A stretch of DNA of 64,000 bases from Lactococcus nasutitermitis. Its GTDB lineage: Bacteria; Bacillota; Bacilli; Lactobacillales; Streptococcaceae. How positions within the stretch are numbered: position 1 is the stretch's first letter; each line of letters opens with the position of its first letter. The DNA lies in contig NZ_BOVQ01000009.1 of the NCBI RefSeq assembly GCF_018403765.1, positions 1-64,000 on the forward strand, in the 5' to 3' direction. A program made the translations under genes and the position numbers. The notes under the pieces were generated by a model that saw only the letters and a list, made by a program, of their open reading frames with translations, made no database searches and was not told where the DNA came from. Of the stretch, positions 1 through 8,429 are shown piece by piece.

Positions 1-78
1 TCGAACACAGAAGTTAAGTCCATCCACGGCGGAAGTACTTGGAGGTTGCCTCCTGGGAGATAGGCTAGTTGCCAAGTG
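1..78 (+). rRNA. rrf: 5S rRNA, 3' part (cut by window start)
   Basis: The first 78 bases match the 3' two thirds of bacterial 5S rRNA: the GAACACAGAAGTTAAG loop, the GGAGGTTGCCTCCTGGGAGA region and the closing TAGGCTAGTTGCCAAG. The 5' part lies before the window. Two tRNA genes follow at once, as at the end of an rRNA operon. The exact 3' end is approximate. Confidence 0.93.
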
Positions 79-83
79 ATTTT

Positions 84-155
84 GGTCCGTTGGTCAAGAG
101 GTTAAGACACCGCCTTTTCACGGCGGTAACACGGGTTCGAGTCCCGTACGGACTA
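84..155 (+). tRNA. tRNA-Glu (anticodon TTC)
   Basis: A 72-nt cloverleaf. The acceptor GGTCCGT pairs with ACGGACT. The anticodon stem CCGCC/GGCGG encloses TTC at 117-119, and the T arm carries GGTTCGAGTCC. CCA is not encoded. It lies six bases after the 5S gene and is presumably part of the rRNA transcript. Confidence 0.96.
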
Positions 156-196
156 TTTTTTGGAATGATTTGGTTTATCTATATGATTTCCTTTAT

Positions 197-270
197 TCCG
201 GCATAGCTCAGTTGGTAGTAGCGCATGACTGTTAATCATGATGTCGTAAGTTCGAGTCTTACTGCCGGAG
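197..270 (+). tRNA. tRNA-Asn (anticodon GTT)
   Basis: A 74-nt cloverleaf. The acceptor TCCGGCA pairs with TGCCGGA, with discriminator G. The D arm reads AGCTCAGTTGGTAGTAGC and the anticodon GTT is at 231-233. It is the last gene before the terminator at 278-298. Confidence 0.96.
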
Positions 271-277
271 TTTTATT

Positions 278-298
278 AAAGACCTTTAGGTCTTTTTT
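278..298 (+). terminator. Rho-independent terminator of the rRNA/tRNA operon
   Basis: The stem AAAGACC (278-284) pairs with GGTCTTT (289-295) around a four-base loop and runs into a T tract directly after tRNA-Asn. Confidence 0.85.
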
Positions 299-314
299 TG
301 TTATAATTTGGATT

Positions 315-1244
315 ATGCAAAAAAGATATATAACTTGGAATGATTATTTGAGAAATACATTTGGGGAAAAGATTTTTAAAGTGCCAATTGATGCTGGATT
401 TGATTGTCCTAATCGTGATGGGACAGTTGCTCATGGAGGGTGTACTTTTTGTACAGTTTCTGGTTCTGGAGATATGATTGTGGCGCCTGAAGCGCCAATT
501 CCTGTGCAATTTGAAAAGGAAGTGGCTGCTTTTCATCAAAAATGGCCAGGTGTGAAAAAATATATTGTTTATTTTCAAAATTTCACAAATACGCATGCTC
601 CTGTAGAGGTACTGAGAGAGCGTTTTGAGCAGGCTGTGACGATGCCTGATGTGGTTGGTATTTCTATTGGGACACGGCCAGATTGCTTGCCTGAGGATGT
701 TGTGAACTATCTAGCTGAGCTAAATGAACGTTTTGAAGTTTGGATTGATTTGGGACTTCAAACAACCTTTGACACAACTTCGGATTTGATAAATCGTGCG
801 CATGATTATGCAACTTATGTTGATGCTGTGAAACGGCTTCGGCTACATGGAATTAATGTATGTACGCATTTGATAAATGGTCTGCCTGGGGAAACTCCCG
901 AAATGATGCTCGAAAATGTACGGCGGATGGTACTTGATAGTGATATACAGGGAGTCAAGTTGCATTTGTTGCATTTGATGCGTAATACTGCTTTGCAGCG
1001 GGATTATCATGCGGGGAAATTGCAGTTAATGTCTCGCAAATTGTATGTAGATACGATTTGCAATCAGTTGGAACTCATTCCAAAGGAAATTGTGATTCAT
1101 CGTTTAACTGGTGATGCGCCACGCGAGAGTTTGATTGGTCCGATGTGGTCGCTGAAAAAGTGGGAAGTGCTAAATGCGATTGATAAAGAAATGGAATTGC
1201 GTGGAAGTTGGCAAGGAATTGCTGATGTCCGACGTTTTGGATAA
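315..1244 (+). CDS. TIGR01212 family radical SAM protein (YtqA-like)
   Basis: This 309-residue protein starts MQKRYITWNDYL, which matches the family start; an upstream in-frame ATG inside tRNA-Asn is rejected. The iron-sulfur cysteines C31, C43 and C46 lie in a CPNRDGT...GGCTFC block, followed by SAM-barrel segments such as GISIGTRPDCL and GLQT. The reaction of the family is not settled. The next gene encodes a YtqB-like methyltransferase, a pairing also known in Bacillus (ytqA-ytqB). There is no SD. An extended -10 TGTTATAAT ends at 307, seven bases before the ATG, so the mRNA may be leaderless. Confidence 0.88.
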   Translation: MQKRYITWNDYLRNTFGEKIFKVPIDAGFDCPNRDGTVAHGGCTFCTVSGSGDMIVAPEAPIPVQFEKEVAAFHQKWPGVKKYIVYFQNFTNTHAPVEVLRERFEQAVTMPDVVGISIGTRPDCLPEDVVNYLAELNERFEVWIDLGLQTTFDTTSDLINRAHDYATYVDAVKRLRLHGINVCTHLINGLPGETPEMMLENVRRMVLDSDIQGVKLHLLHLMRNTALQRDYHAGKLQLMSRKLYVDTICNQLELIPKEIVIHRLTGDAPRESLIGPMWSLKKWEVLNAIDKEMELRGSWQGIADVRRFG

Positions 1245-1322
1245 AAATATTGTGACTTCTTGGGAAGCCATTTTTGACAATCCTGTCAAAAATTAAAAAT
1301 ATGATTGTGGTGAGAGTTATAA

Positions 1323-1862
1323 ATGATAAAGCAAATGGAACTAGCCCATCGTTTTTTGTCAGAAATTATTACAGCTGAGGATACGGTGGTTGATACAACA
1401 ATGGGAAATGGATATGATACATTATTTTTGACAGAACTGTCAAATCATGTTTTTGCATTTGATGTGCAAGAAGCGGCATTGGAAGCTACTCAAAAGCGTT
1501 TAAAAGCGGCTGGTAAGACTGCAACATTGATTTTGGATGGACATGAGAATTTGGATAATTATGTCAATGGGCCAATTACAGCGGCAATTTTTAATCTTGG
1601 TTATCTTCCTCAAACGGATAAATCAGTTATAACGCATTCTCAAACAACTTTGACAGCTTTGTCAAAAATAATGGAGCGTCTTGTCAAAGGAGGACGCATT
1701 TCTATTATGATTTACTATGGTCATAATGGCGGAGCGCAAGAAAAAAATGCAATTTTACAGTGGGCAACAGAACTTCAGCAACGTGACTGGGAGGTAATGA
1801 TTTACCAGCCTCTCAATCAAATTCACACACCACCTATTTTGATAATTATAGAAAAGAGATAA
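1323..1862 (+). CDS. Class I SAM-dependent methyltransferase (YtqB / rRNA methylase family)
   Basis: The protein has 179 residues. The SAM-binding segment reads VVDTTMGNGYDT (about residues 23-34), followed by VFAFDVQ and the NLGYLPQ catalytic-type motif, as in the YtqB/MraW-like family. In B. subtilis YtqB is reported to methylate tRNA. Two copies of the dispersed palindrome lie inside the gene (1425-1445 and 1649-1667) and encode FLTELSN and LTALSK. The SD is weak. It probably forms a unit with the upstream radical SAM gene. Confidence 0.85.
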   Translation: MIKQMELAHRFLSEIITAEDTVVDTTMGNGYDTLFLTELSNHVFAFDVQEAALEATQKRLKAAGKTATLILDGHENLDNYVNGPITAAIFNLGYLPQTDKSVITHSQTTLTALSKIMERLVKGGRISIMIYYGHNGGAQEKNAILQWATELQQRDWEVMIYQPLNQIHTPPILIIIEKR

Positions 1863-1886
1863 TATTACTATTGTCTCTTTTTTTAT
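1851..1886 (+). terminator. Rho-independent terminator after the methyltransferase gene
   Basis: AAAAGAGA pairs with TCTCTTTT across a loop that includes the stop codon, followed by a T run. Confidence 0.7.
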
Positions 1887-1974
1887 ATGATATTATAAGT
1901 CAAATGATTTCTTGAAATATATTCCTTTTGATAAGATAAAGATAATAGAAAAATAAATATAAGGAGAATAAAAA

Positions 1975-3336
1975 ATGAAAGTTGTAATAATTGGTGGTTC
2001 GCACGCTGGTATTGCCTGCGCAAGACGCACTCGTGAAGAATTTCCAGATGCAGAAGTTGTCATTTATGAAAAGCAGGCAGAAATCAGCTTTATTTCTCAA
2101 AGTATTCCACTTTACCTCATGGGAAAAAATAATCTCAGAAAATCGAGTTATGTTACAGCAGAAGTTCTTCGTTCCGAGGGAATTATTGTTGAAACTCAAA
2201 CTGTTGTCAAAAAAATTGATAGCAATGAAAAAACAATGACGTATCAAAAAGAAACAAGTGATGAGCCAGAGCTTACAAGTTATGACAAATTAGTTCTTGC
2301 AGTCGGTTCTTATCCACTTTTTCCAATGTTTAGCGGAGATTTCACGAATAAGCTTTTTGTTGTGAAAAGTATGGAAGATGCGAAACATATGGGAAGTTTA
2401 CCAGAAAAAGTAAAAAAACTTGTCGTTGTTGGTGGAGGTTTCATCGGAGTCGAACTTTCTCGGATTTTTGTGAAAAAAGGGCTGGACGTCACACTTTTAC
2501 AAGCAAGTGAACACTTATTGGATAAATATCTTGATACTCCAGCTGCAGAAAATATAGAAAATGTCCTAAGAGCAGAAGGGGTTAAATTAGAATTATCTAC
2601 ATTTCCTGTGGATATTCGTGAGGAAAATAACTCAGAAACGGGATATAAACTTGTTCTTTATACTTACTTATCAAAAAAATTTGAGGCAGATGCAATTATT
2701 TATGCTGTGGGATTTCGTCCGAACTCATTTTTGTTGGCAAATCAAGTGACTTTAGGAGATATGGGGGCAGTAGAAGTTGATGAATATATGAGAACGAGTG
2801 AGCCGGATATTTTTGCTGTTGGTGATTGTTCTACAACTTATGTCAATCGCATCAAGCATTCTCTCTATTTACCTCATGCAAGTGATGCCATTCGTCAAGG
2901 AGAGATCGCAGCAATCAATCTTGTCGAAGCACGACAAAAAATCAATTCTTCCCAGGGCACTTACAATATGAATATTGAAAATAGAACACTTTGCGTCACA
3001 GGATTGACACAAAAGCGCGCCCAAGCAGAAGGATTTGATTGCGATATGGTTTATTCGCATAATAGTTTTTTAAATTCGGACGAATTTACAAATGCTTGGT
3101 TGGTTTATGAAAAAAGAACACATAAAATCTTAGGTGTACAAATCGAAGGAACAGCACCAGAAGTATCGGGATACGTAGATACATTTTCTCTTGCAATAGA
3201 ACAAAATTTAAGTATTGAAGATATTGAATTTACTGATTTTTATTTTAAACATGGTTATCAAAATCCTGAAGGTTTGACTAAAATTCTAGCGCAACTTGTT
3301 CGCAAACAAAATCCCAAAATTGAAGAAAATAGTTAA
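1975..3336 (+). CDS. FAD/NAD(P)-dependent oxidoreductase, NADH oxidase-like, without the active-site cysteine
   Basis: This 453-residue flavoprotein belongs to the NADH oxidase / CoA-disulfide reductase family. FAD binding is by GGSHAG (residues 7-12), NADH binding by VVVGGGFIGVE, and a second FAD motif by DIFAVGDCS. Water-forming NADH oxidases have a redox Cys at position 42 in a SFLSCG context. Here the same stretch reads ISFISQSIP, with Gln42. The enzyme may therefore make H2O2 or serve another reductase role (inference). It is the first gene of an apparent four-gene unit that ends in a glycosyltransferase. SD AAGGAG-like (ataAGGAGaat). Confidence 0.82.
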   Translation: MKVVIIGGSHAGIACARRTREEFPDAEVVIYEKQAEISFISQSIPLYLMGKNNLRKSSYVTAEVLRSEGIIVETQTVVKKIDSNEKTMTYQKETSDEPELTSYDKLVLAVGSYPLFPMFSGDFTNKLFVVKSMEDAKHMGSLPEKVKKLVVVGGGFIGVELSRIFVKKGLDVTLLQASEHLLDKYLDTPAAENIENVLRAEGVKLELSTFPVDIREENNSETGYKLVLYTYLSKKFEADAIIYAVGFRPNSFLLANQVTLGDMGAVEVDEYMRTSEPDIFAVGDCSTTYVNRIKHSLYLPHASDAIRQGEIAAINLVEARQKINSSQGTYNMNIENRTLCVTGLTQKRAQAEGFDCDMVYSHNSFLNSDEFTNAWLVYEKRTHKILGVQIEGTAPEVSGYVDTFSLAIEQNLSIEDIEFTDFYFKHGYQNPEGLTKILAQLVRKQNPKIEENS

Positions 3337-3354
3337 AAAGAAAGGAGCAGAGCA

Positions 3355-4002
3355 GTGAATGATAGCATTAAAAATGCTGATATTATCTATTGTCAGCAAG
3401 TTCTCAACAGTTTAAATCAACTTGAAAAAAATAATTATAAAAGAAATGATTTATTGCGCGCCTATAAATGTACAATCATCAAGGCAAGAAATCATCATGC
3501 TTTTGTGATTGGCTTGATTTTTCCACTTCTTATCATTATTTATTTTTTTAGTGCGTTTGCTCCTGTAAATGGTGAATTGTTAACACGTTTTGTTGCTCTT
3601 ATCTTTATTTGCAGTGTTATATTTTTGATTGGCTATAGCATTTATCTTTATCTATGGGATAAAGGAAAATTGCATCATAGTAAAGAAAAAATAGAACAAA
3701 AATGGCTTGGAAAATTGGCACCACAAAAAGAAGAAATTGACCAGAGTTCTGAAAAAATCCTCGAAAATGACCTTATTGTACATCCGCGCATTGATGAAAA
3801 ATATCTTTCTACACAGGGATTATTTGTCATTCTTCGTTATTTAGAAAATCAGCAGGCAGCTTTTTTAGAGGAAGCAATCTATATGATGGAACTTGACATC
3901 AAAAACTCGAAATATGGTAAAAATTTTGAACCTGCAACAGAAACAGTAGTAAAAAAAGAGAGAGAAAGTATCCATAAAAATCTGAAAGGAGCAAAGATAT
4001 GA
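3355..4002 (+). CDS. Membrane protein of unknown function (glycosyltransferase operon)
   Basis: The protein has 215 residues and a GTG start behind a good SD (AAAGGAG). It has an N-terminal helical cytoplasmic segment, two hydrophobic helices (about residues 52-72 and 82-103), and a charged, probably cytoplasmic, C-terminal half. I do not recognise a family. The stop overlaps the next start (ATGA). Its place before a GT2 synthase suggests an accessory role in polysaccharide synthesis or export, which is inference only. Confidence 0.7.
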   Translation: MNDSIKNADIIYCQQVLNSLNQLEKNNYKRNDLLRAYKCTIIKARNHHAFVIGLIFPLLIIIYFFSAFAPVNGELLTRFVALIFICSVIFLIGYSIYLYLWDKGKLHHSKEKIEQKWLGKLAPQKEEIDQSSEKILENDLIVHPRIDEKYLSTQGLFVILRYLENQQAAFLEEAIYMMELDIKNSKYGKNFEPATETVVKKERESIHKNLKGAKI

Positions 4003-4475
4003 AAGATTTTACCCAAGATGAGTTTTTTGAATTGGGACATCATAAATTAAAAGCAGTACAAATTATAAGTACGTTATTTATGTGGCTGATTCTTCTTGCT
4101 CCATTACTTGTATTATTGAATTCTCTTGGTAAAAAGAAAATCTGGTCGATAATTTATCAGTGGCACACGCACGCGACAACTATTTTCACCCATTTTTTGG
4201 AAAACTTTATTGGAGTAACATTTATAGTTATTGCTCTTATTTGCTTACTTTTACTTTTGAGAAATAATCATTTGGAGCAAAAAGTTTATGCAACTAAGAA
4301 AACTTATGATGAGGAAAAATTAGAAAAACGTGAAGAAATTTTAGAAGAACTTTATCAAGAACGCTTTGGAGAGGAGAAATTTCGAGCAACAAGTAGTTAC
4401 TATGTGGTAGCCTCAGAACAAAATCTTCCTGATACGCTTGTTCAGGATATATTTAAGGAGAGAGGGTTACACTAA
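3999..4475 (+). CDS. Small membrane protein of unknown function (glycosyltransferase operon)
   Basis: The protein has 158 residues with two predicted membrane helices (about residues 23-46 and 70-88), followed by a strongly charged Lys/Glu helix that could form a coiled coil. It is translationally coupled on both sides: ATGA overlap with the gene before, TAATG overlap with the glycosyltransferase. No family is recognised. The tight coupling suggests a stoichiometric partner of the glycosyltransferase. Confidence 0.7.
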   Translation: MKDFTQDEFFELGHHKLKAVQIISTLFMWLILLAPLLVLLNSLGKKKIWSIIYQWHTHATTIFTHFLENFIGVTFIVIALICLLLLLRNNHLEQKVYATKKTYDEEKLEKREEILEELYQERFGEEKFRATSSYYVVASEQNLPDTLVQDIFKERGLH

Positions 4476-5755
4476 TGGAAAAAGTTATCTTAGATTTTCT
4501 TGAAATTCTCATGTTGTATCCAATGGTTGGAGCGATTTATTGGACAGTTGGTGGGTTATATTATCGTTTTTTCTATAAGGGACGTATGAAAAATTTTCAA
4601 GTTCTTTCAGAAAAAGAAGAACCATTTATTACAATCATGGTGCCAGCACATAATGAAGAAGTTATGATTGAAGAAACGATTGAATATTTGATGAACGATA
4701 TTCATTATCATAATTATGAAGTATTGGTTTGTGATGATGGCTCAACGGATACAACACCAGATATTTTGGCACGTTTATCTCAGAAATATGATAAGCTGCG
4801 CGTGATAAGAATTACTGCAAATAAAGGAAAAGCGCACGCTTTTAACATCGGAATTTCATTTGCTCGCGGCGAATTTATTTTAAGTAATGATGCGGATACT
4901 GTGCCAGAGCCAGATGGTTTATGGAAATATATGAATTATTTTAAAGGTAAAAAACATCAAAATATTGCGGCTGTCACAGCGAATATGGACGTACAAAATC
5001 GTACACTGATGGTTGAAAAATCACAAACAATAGAATTTTCAAGTATTGTTGGGATTATTAAACGAACTCAGATGGGCGTTTTAGGCTCTATGTACGCTTA
5101 TTCAGGAGCCAATACAATGTATCGAAAAAAAGCAGTCTATGATGTCGGACTTTGGCGGCAAAATCGAGCAACGGAAGATATTTCGATTGCTTGGGACCAA
5201 CAGTTTAATGGTTGGCAGGCGGTTTTTGCAGCGGATATCATGTTTTATATGAATGTACCCAATACTTTAGAAATGCTTTATAATCAAAGAAAACGCTGGG
5301 CAAAAGGTGGTACAGAAGCTTGGGTGACTAACTTTAAACGGATTATTCGACATCCCGTGAAAAATCTGACAAAAGTGATTATGCTACTTGACCAGACAGG
5401 AAGTATCCTTTGGAGTTTTTTGTATATTTTTGGAACCTTAGTGCTTGTCATTCAGTTTTTATTTTATATGGCAACGGGACAATTTAGCACAATCAATCGT
5501 TTATTAGATTCAATATTTATTTTCTTTTCGTTTATGACAATTATTGGATTTTGGCAACTTTTTGTTTCGCTGGCTTTAGATAATCACGGGAAGAAAATGA
5601 AATATTTATTTTTTGCTCCTGCTTATATGCTCTGGTATTGGCAGATGAATGCTATCACAGTAGTTGCTACGTTCATACCAGCTTTGAAAGGTGTGCTTGG
5701 TTTTACAGGAACTGGGACATGGATTAGTCCAACGAGAACAAAAATGAATAAATAG
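4475..5755 (+). CDS. Processive membrane glycosyltransferase, GT2 family (PgaC/IcaA-like)
   Basis: This 426-residue protein has an N-terminal membrane helix, a cytoplasmic GT-A domain and several C-terminal helices. GT2 residues are in order: DDGS (87-90), NDAD with D139 and D141, TED (233-235) and QRKRW (271-275). The QxxRW motif marks processive synthases of beta-linked polymers such as poly-N-acetylglucosamine, cellulose or hyaluronan. The polymer here cannot be told from sequence. No deacetylase (PgaB/IcaB) is nearby; the partners are two unassigned membrane proteins. A terminator follows. Confidence 0.88.
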   Translation: MEKVILDFLEILMLYPMVGAIYWTVGGLYYRFFYKGRMKNFQVLSEKEEPFITIMVPAHNEEVMIEETIEYLMNDIHYHNYEVLVCDDGSTDTTPDILARLSQKYDKLRVIRITANKGKAHAFNIGISFARGEFILSNDADTVPEPDGLWKYMNYFKGKKHQNIAAVTANMDVQNRTLMVEKSQTIEFSSIVGIIKRTQMGVLGSMYAYSGANTMYRKKAVYDVGLWRQNRATEDISIAWDQQFNGWQAVFAADIMFYMNVPNTLEMLYNQRKRWAKGGTEAWVTNFKRIIRHPVKNLTKVIMLLDQTGSILWSFLYIFGTLVLVIQFLFYMATGQFSTINRLLDSIFIFFSFMTIIGFWQLFVSLALDNHGKKMKYLFFAPAYMLWYWQMNAITVVATFIPALKGVLGFTGTGTWISPTRTKMNK

Positions 5756-5759
5756 ACTA

Positions 5760-5800
5760 TAAAAAGTGAGAAAAAGTATAAAATTTTTCACTTTTTTATT
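5760..5800 (+). terminator. Rho-independent terminator after the glycosyltransferase operon
   Basis: AAAAAGTGAGAAAAA pairs with TTTTTCACTTTTTT, with the T run continuing into the spacer. Confidence 0.75.
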
Positions 5801-5834
5801 GTTATATATAAGGAAAAATTATTGTAGCAAAGAC

Positions 5835-5862
5835 TTGCTTTTTAATAAAAATAGTGTAAAAT
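5835..5862 (+). promoter_or_regulatory. Probable promoter of the glucose permease gene
   Basis: TTGCTT at 5835-5840, a 16-bp spacer and TAAAAT at 5857-5862, about 55 bases before the start codon. Confidence 0.55.
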
Positions 5863-5917
5863 AAATAAATCGTCATTTTGAAAAATGTACAAATTATAAA
5901 TTATAAAAGGGGTTAAA

Positions 5918-6805
5918 ATGGAGGGTGTTTTACTTGCTCTTATTCCAATGTTTGCTTGGGGTTCTATCGGTTTTGTTTCAAATAAAATCGGAGGAAATGC
6001 ACATCAACAAACATTTGGCATGACAATGGGAGCGTTTGTTTTTGCGTTGGTCGTTTTTTTGTTTCGTAGGCCTGAGATGACATTACCTATATTTTTGATT
6101 GGTTTTGTTGGTGGTTTGATTTGGGCTGTCGGTCAGTCTGGGCAGTTTCATTCTATGAAATATATCGGTGTTTCAGTTGCTGGTCCATTATCTTCAGGAA
6201 GTCAACTTGTGCTTGGTGGTTTGATTGGTGTGTTTGCTTTCCATGAGTGGACAAAATCTATTCAGTTTATCCTTGGATTTGTTGCAATGCTTGCTTTAGT
6301 GATTGGTTTTTATTTTTCGGCAAAAAGAGACCCTGAAAATACGATGGCATCTGAATCACATGATTATACTAAAGGACTGATTGCACTGACTTATTCAACT
6401 TTGGGTTATGTTGCTTATGTTATTTTGTTTAATAACTTATCAACTCTTTGGTTTCACGTACATTTTGATACATTGACCATTATCTTGCCAATGTCACTTG
6501 GGATGATGGTTGGTGCGTTATTACTTGCAGGTGGGAAGATAAAAATGGAAAAATTTGTCTTCAAAAATATGTCAGTTGGTGTGATGTGGGGAATTGGGAA
6601 CATCTTTATGTTACTTGCTGCAGCACAAGCTGGTGATGCGATTGCATTTTCATTTTCACAGTTGGGAATTATCATTTCCACAATCGGTGGGATTTTATTT
6701 CTTGGCGAAAAGAAAACCAAAAAAGAATTGGTTTATGTTACGATTGGTATGATACTTTTCGTTTTAGGTGCTTTGCTTCTTGCAGTGGTTAAGAGTCAAG
6801 GATAA
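5918..6805 (+). CDS. glcU: GlcU-family glucose/sugar uptake permease (GRP transporter)
   Basis: This 295-residue protein has ten hydrophobic segments in the layout of the GlcU/RhaT group: MEGVLLALIPMFAWGSIGF at the start, internal pseudo-repeats, and GGILFLGEKKTKKEL near the end. GlcU is a non-PTS glucose permease known in lactococci, bacilli and staphylococci; imported glucose is then phosphorylated by glucokinase. The SD (AAAGGGG) is good. The gene is monocistronic, between two terminators, and convergent with dacA. The exact substrate is inferred from the family. Confidence 0.85.
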   Translation: MEGVLLALIPMFAWGSIGFVSNKIGGNAHQQTFGMTMGAFVFALVVFLFRRPEMTLPIFLIGFVGGLIWAVGQSGQFHSMKYIGVSVAGPLSSGSQLVLGGLIGVFAFHEWTKSIQFILGFVAMLALVIGFYFSAKRDPENTMASESHDYTKGLIALTYSTLGYVAYVILFNNLSTLWFHVHFDTLTIILPMSLGMMVGALLLAGGKIKMEKFVFKNMSVGVMWGIGNIFMLLAAAQAGDAIAFSFSQLGIIISTIGGILFLGEKKTKKELVYVTIGMILFVLGALLLAVVKSQG

Positions 6806-6811
6806 TATATT

Positions 6812-6842
6812 AAAAAGACTGGATGATGTTCCAGTCTTTTTT
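6812..6842. terminator. Bidirectional terminator between glcU and dacA
   Basis: AAAAAGACTGG pairs with CCAGTCTTTTT around a nine-base loop. T runs exist on both strands, serving the convergent genes. Confidence 0.85.
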
Positions 6843-6846
6843 GAAC

Positions 6847-8136
6847 TTATAAATCATTATTGACAAACTTTACAAAGTGATTCCACCAAACAACTGGTGG
6901 GATACTTTTTTGAATGGACGTTTTGGCAATAAGAGAGAATTTGCTTGTCGTGCTTTGAGGGAGATAGCCTAGTTTGTCTTTCACTTTTACATAGACGTTG
7001 ACAAGGGGTTGAGATTTTTTAATCGGCGCTTCAATAGCTGCTGTTTTCTTTTGGCTGAAGTTGATGGAAATATGTTTTGTATCAGGTGTTCCATTGCTTG
7101 CTAAAGGGACAACGGGAGTGATATTTTTAGCGGCAACAAGTGGAACAGACTTACTTTTGCCATCGGTGATAGAGAACTTTTTAAAGTTCTTGAATGTTTT
7201 ATTTTTATTAGCAATTGTGTCCGTTGTCCAACTTCCATAGACATAGTTCATCAGTTGATTTGTCAGAGTAAATGGTGTAGAATTATCTGCCGCTGGATTT
7301 GTAGCGTCAAGAACGACGGTGATGATACGGAAGCCATTTTGTGTGGTTGTTCCAGCGAAACAGTCAATTTGAAAACCAGTTGAACCAGTTTTTAGGCCGT
7401 CAACACCAGAACGTGATGTTGAGAAACCTTTGAGCATTTGGTTTGTATTTGTGAGAGTGCCTGATGATTCGCCACCTTGGTCAAAAGGAAGAGAGGTTTG
7501 TTTTGTAATATCAAGAACTTGCGGATAATCTTTCAATAAATGATAACTGACGATGGCGACATCTTCTGCACTCATTGTATTGGTTGCTGTTGCAGCAGAA
7601 CCTGGGTAAATATGTCCATCTAAATCATCATTTGGCAGACCAGAAGCATTGACGAGTTTAGCATCTGTGACTCCCCATTGTTTGAGTTGCGCTTGCATCA
7701 TGTCAACAAATTTGGGTTCGGAACCTCCGATTTTTTCAGAAAGAGCAACGGCGGCAGAGTTGGCGGATGGAATGAGTAGAGCATTCATGAGTTCTTTCAC
7801 GGTAAATGTCTCGCCCTGTGCGAGTGGAATATTACTAGCATCCGCATTCTGAGTGAGTTCATAAGCATAATTTGAAATTGGAACTTTTGTATTCCAGGTA
7901 ATTTTTCCATCATCAACAGATTTATAAACGAGATAGGCTGTGAGAAGTTTAGTGACTGAGGCAATCGGTGTACTGGCATCCGTTGCGTTTTGGACGTATA
8001 AGATTTTTCCACTGGAGGCATCAACAGCAATCGCAGATTTTGCGGCAACAGAGAAGTTATCTGCGTGAACAGGGAGAGCCACCATTACTGACAGAACTGT
8101 CAAAAAGCTGATTATCGGAATCAATAGTTTTTTCAT
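6847..8136 (-). CDS. dacA: D-alanyl-D-alanine carboxypeptidase (PBP5-like, DacA)
   Basis: This 429-residue exported serine peptidase has a signal peptide (MKKLLIPIISFLTV... ending VHA, about residue 25) and the three penicillin-binding motifs SVTK (60-63), SAN (125-127) and KTG (250-252). A C-terminal beta-rich domain follows, and the usual amphipathic membrane anchor is near the end. It removes the terminal D-Ala of the peptidoglycan stem peptide outside the membrane. A copy of the dispersed palindrome (8089-8106) lies in the signal-peptide coding region. The start is set by the signal peptide and by the promoter at 8144-8172. Confidence 0.93.
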   Translation of the reverse strand: MKKLLIPIISFLTVLSVMVALPVHADNFSVAAKSAIAVDASSGKILYVQNATDASTPIASVTKLLTAYLVYKSVDDGKITWNTKVPISNYAYELTQNADASNIPLAQGETFTVKELMNALLIPSANSAAVALSEKIGGSEPKFVDMMQAQLKQWGVTDAKLVNASGLPNDDLDGHIYPGSAATATNTMSAEDVAIVSYHLLKDYPQVLDITKQTSLPFDQGGESSGTLTNTNQMLKGFSTSRSGVDGLKTGSTGFQIDCFAGTTTQNGFRIITVVLDATNPAADNSTPFTLTNQLMNYVYGSWTTDTIANKNKTFKNFKKFSITDGKSKSVPLVAAKNITPVVPLASNGTPDTKHISINFSQKKTAAIEAPIKKSQPLVNVYVKVKDKLGYLPQSTTSKFSLIAKTSIQKSIPPVVWWNHFVKFVNNDL

Positions 8137-8143
8137 AGTTTAA

Positions 8144-8172
8144 ATTATAGCGAAAAAAGATGGAAAGCTCAA
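8144..8172 (-). promoter_or_regulatory. Promoter of dacA
   Basis: Minus strand: TTGAGC (8172-8167), a 17-bp spacer and TATAAT (8149-8144), just upstream of the dacA start. Confidence 0.65.
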
Positions 8173-8187
8173 TAGAAGAATAAATTA

Positions 8188-8209
8188 TTTTTGACAGTTC
8201 TGTCAAAAA
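8188..8209. repeat. Dispersed palindrome copy between dacA and rpsL promoters
   Basis: Full copy of TTTTTGACA-GTTC-TGTCAAAAA. It sits between the divergent dacA and rpsL promoters, only a few bases from the rpsL -35 element. Confidence 0.85.
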
Positions 8210-8213
8210 ATAA

Positions 8214-8242
8214 TTGACAAGTTATTGGAGATTTGATATAAT
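8214..8242 (+). promoter_or_regulatory. Promoter of the rpsL operon
   Basis: Consensus TTGACA (8214-8219), a 17-bp spacer and TATAAT (8237-8242). This predicts a leader of about 180 nt before rpsL. Confidence 0.85.
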
Positions 8243-8367
8243 GATTGACGGTACTTTTTACATTTGGTCTCATAAGGAGAACTTATATAAGTTGCCAAAC
8301 TTCTTGTCAGAACTTGGATTAAGCGACCATATACTGACATTCCCAAATTAAAAAAACAAGAAAGGAA

Positions 8368-8421
8368 TGCTTTTCTATTTTTCTTCGCTTCACGAGATTT
8401 CGTGAGAAAATTAGAAAAGCA
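8368..8421 (+). promoter_or_regulatory. Long hairpin between the SD and the start codon of rpsL
   Basis: TGCTTTTCTA (8368-8377) pairs exactly with TAGAAAAGCA (8412-8421). Inside, TTTTC pairs with GAAAA and TCACGA with TCGTGA, around a GATT loop: about 21 pairs in all. The only good SD, AAAGGA at 8361-8366, lies before the hairpin. The ATG at 8430 lies eight bases after it. Folding would bring the two to normal SD spacing. Function is inferred. Confidence 0.75.
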
Positions 8422-8429
8422 GACGAAAA

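Noticed and set aside
225-314. Longer N terminus for the radical SAM gene starting at 225
   Set aside because: It would start inside tRNA-Asn and run through the terminator; family similarity begins at 315.
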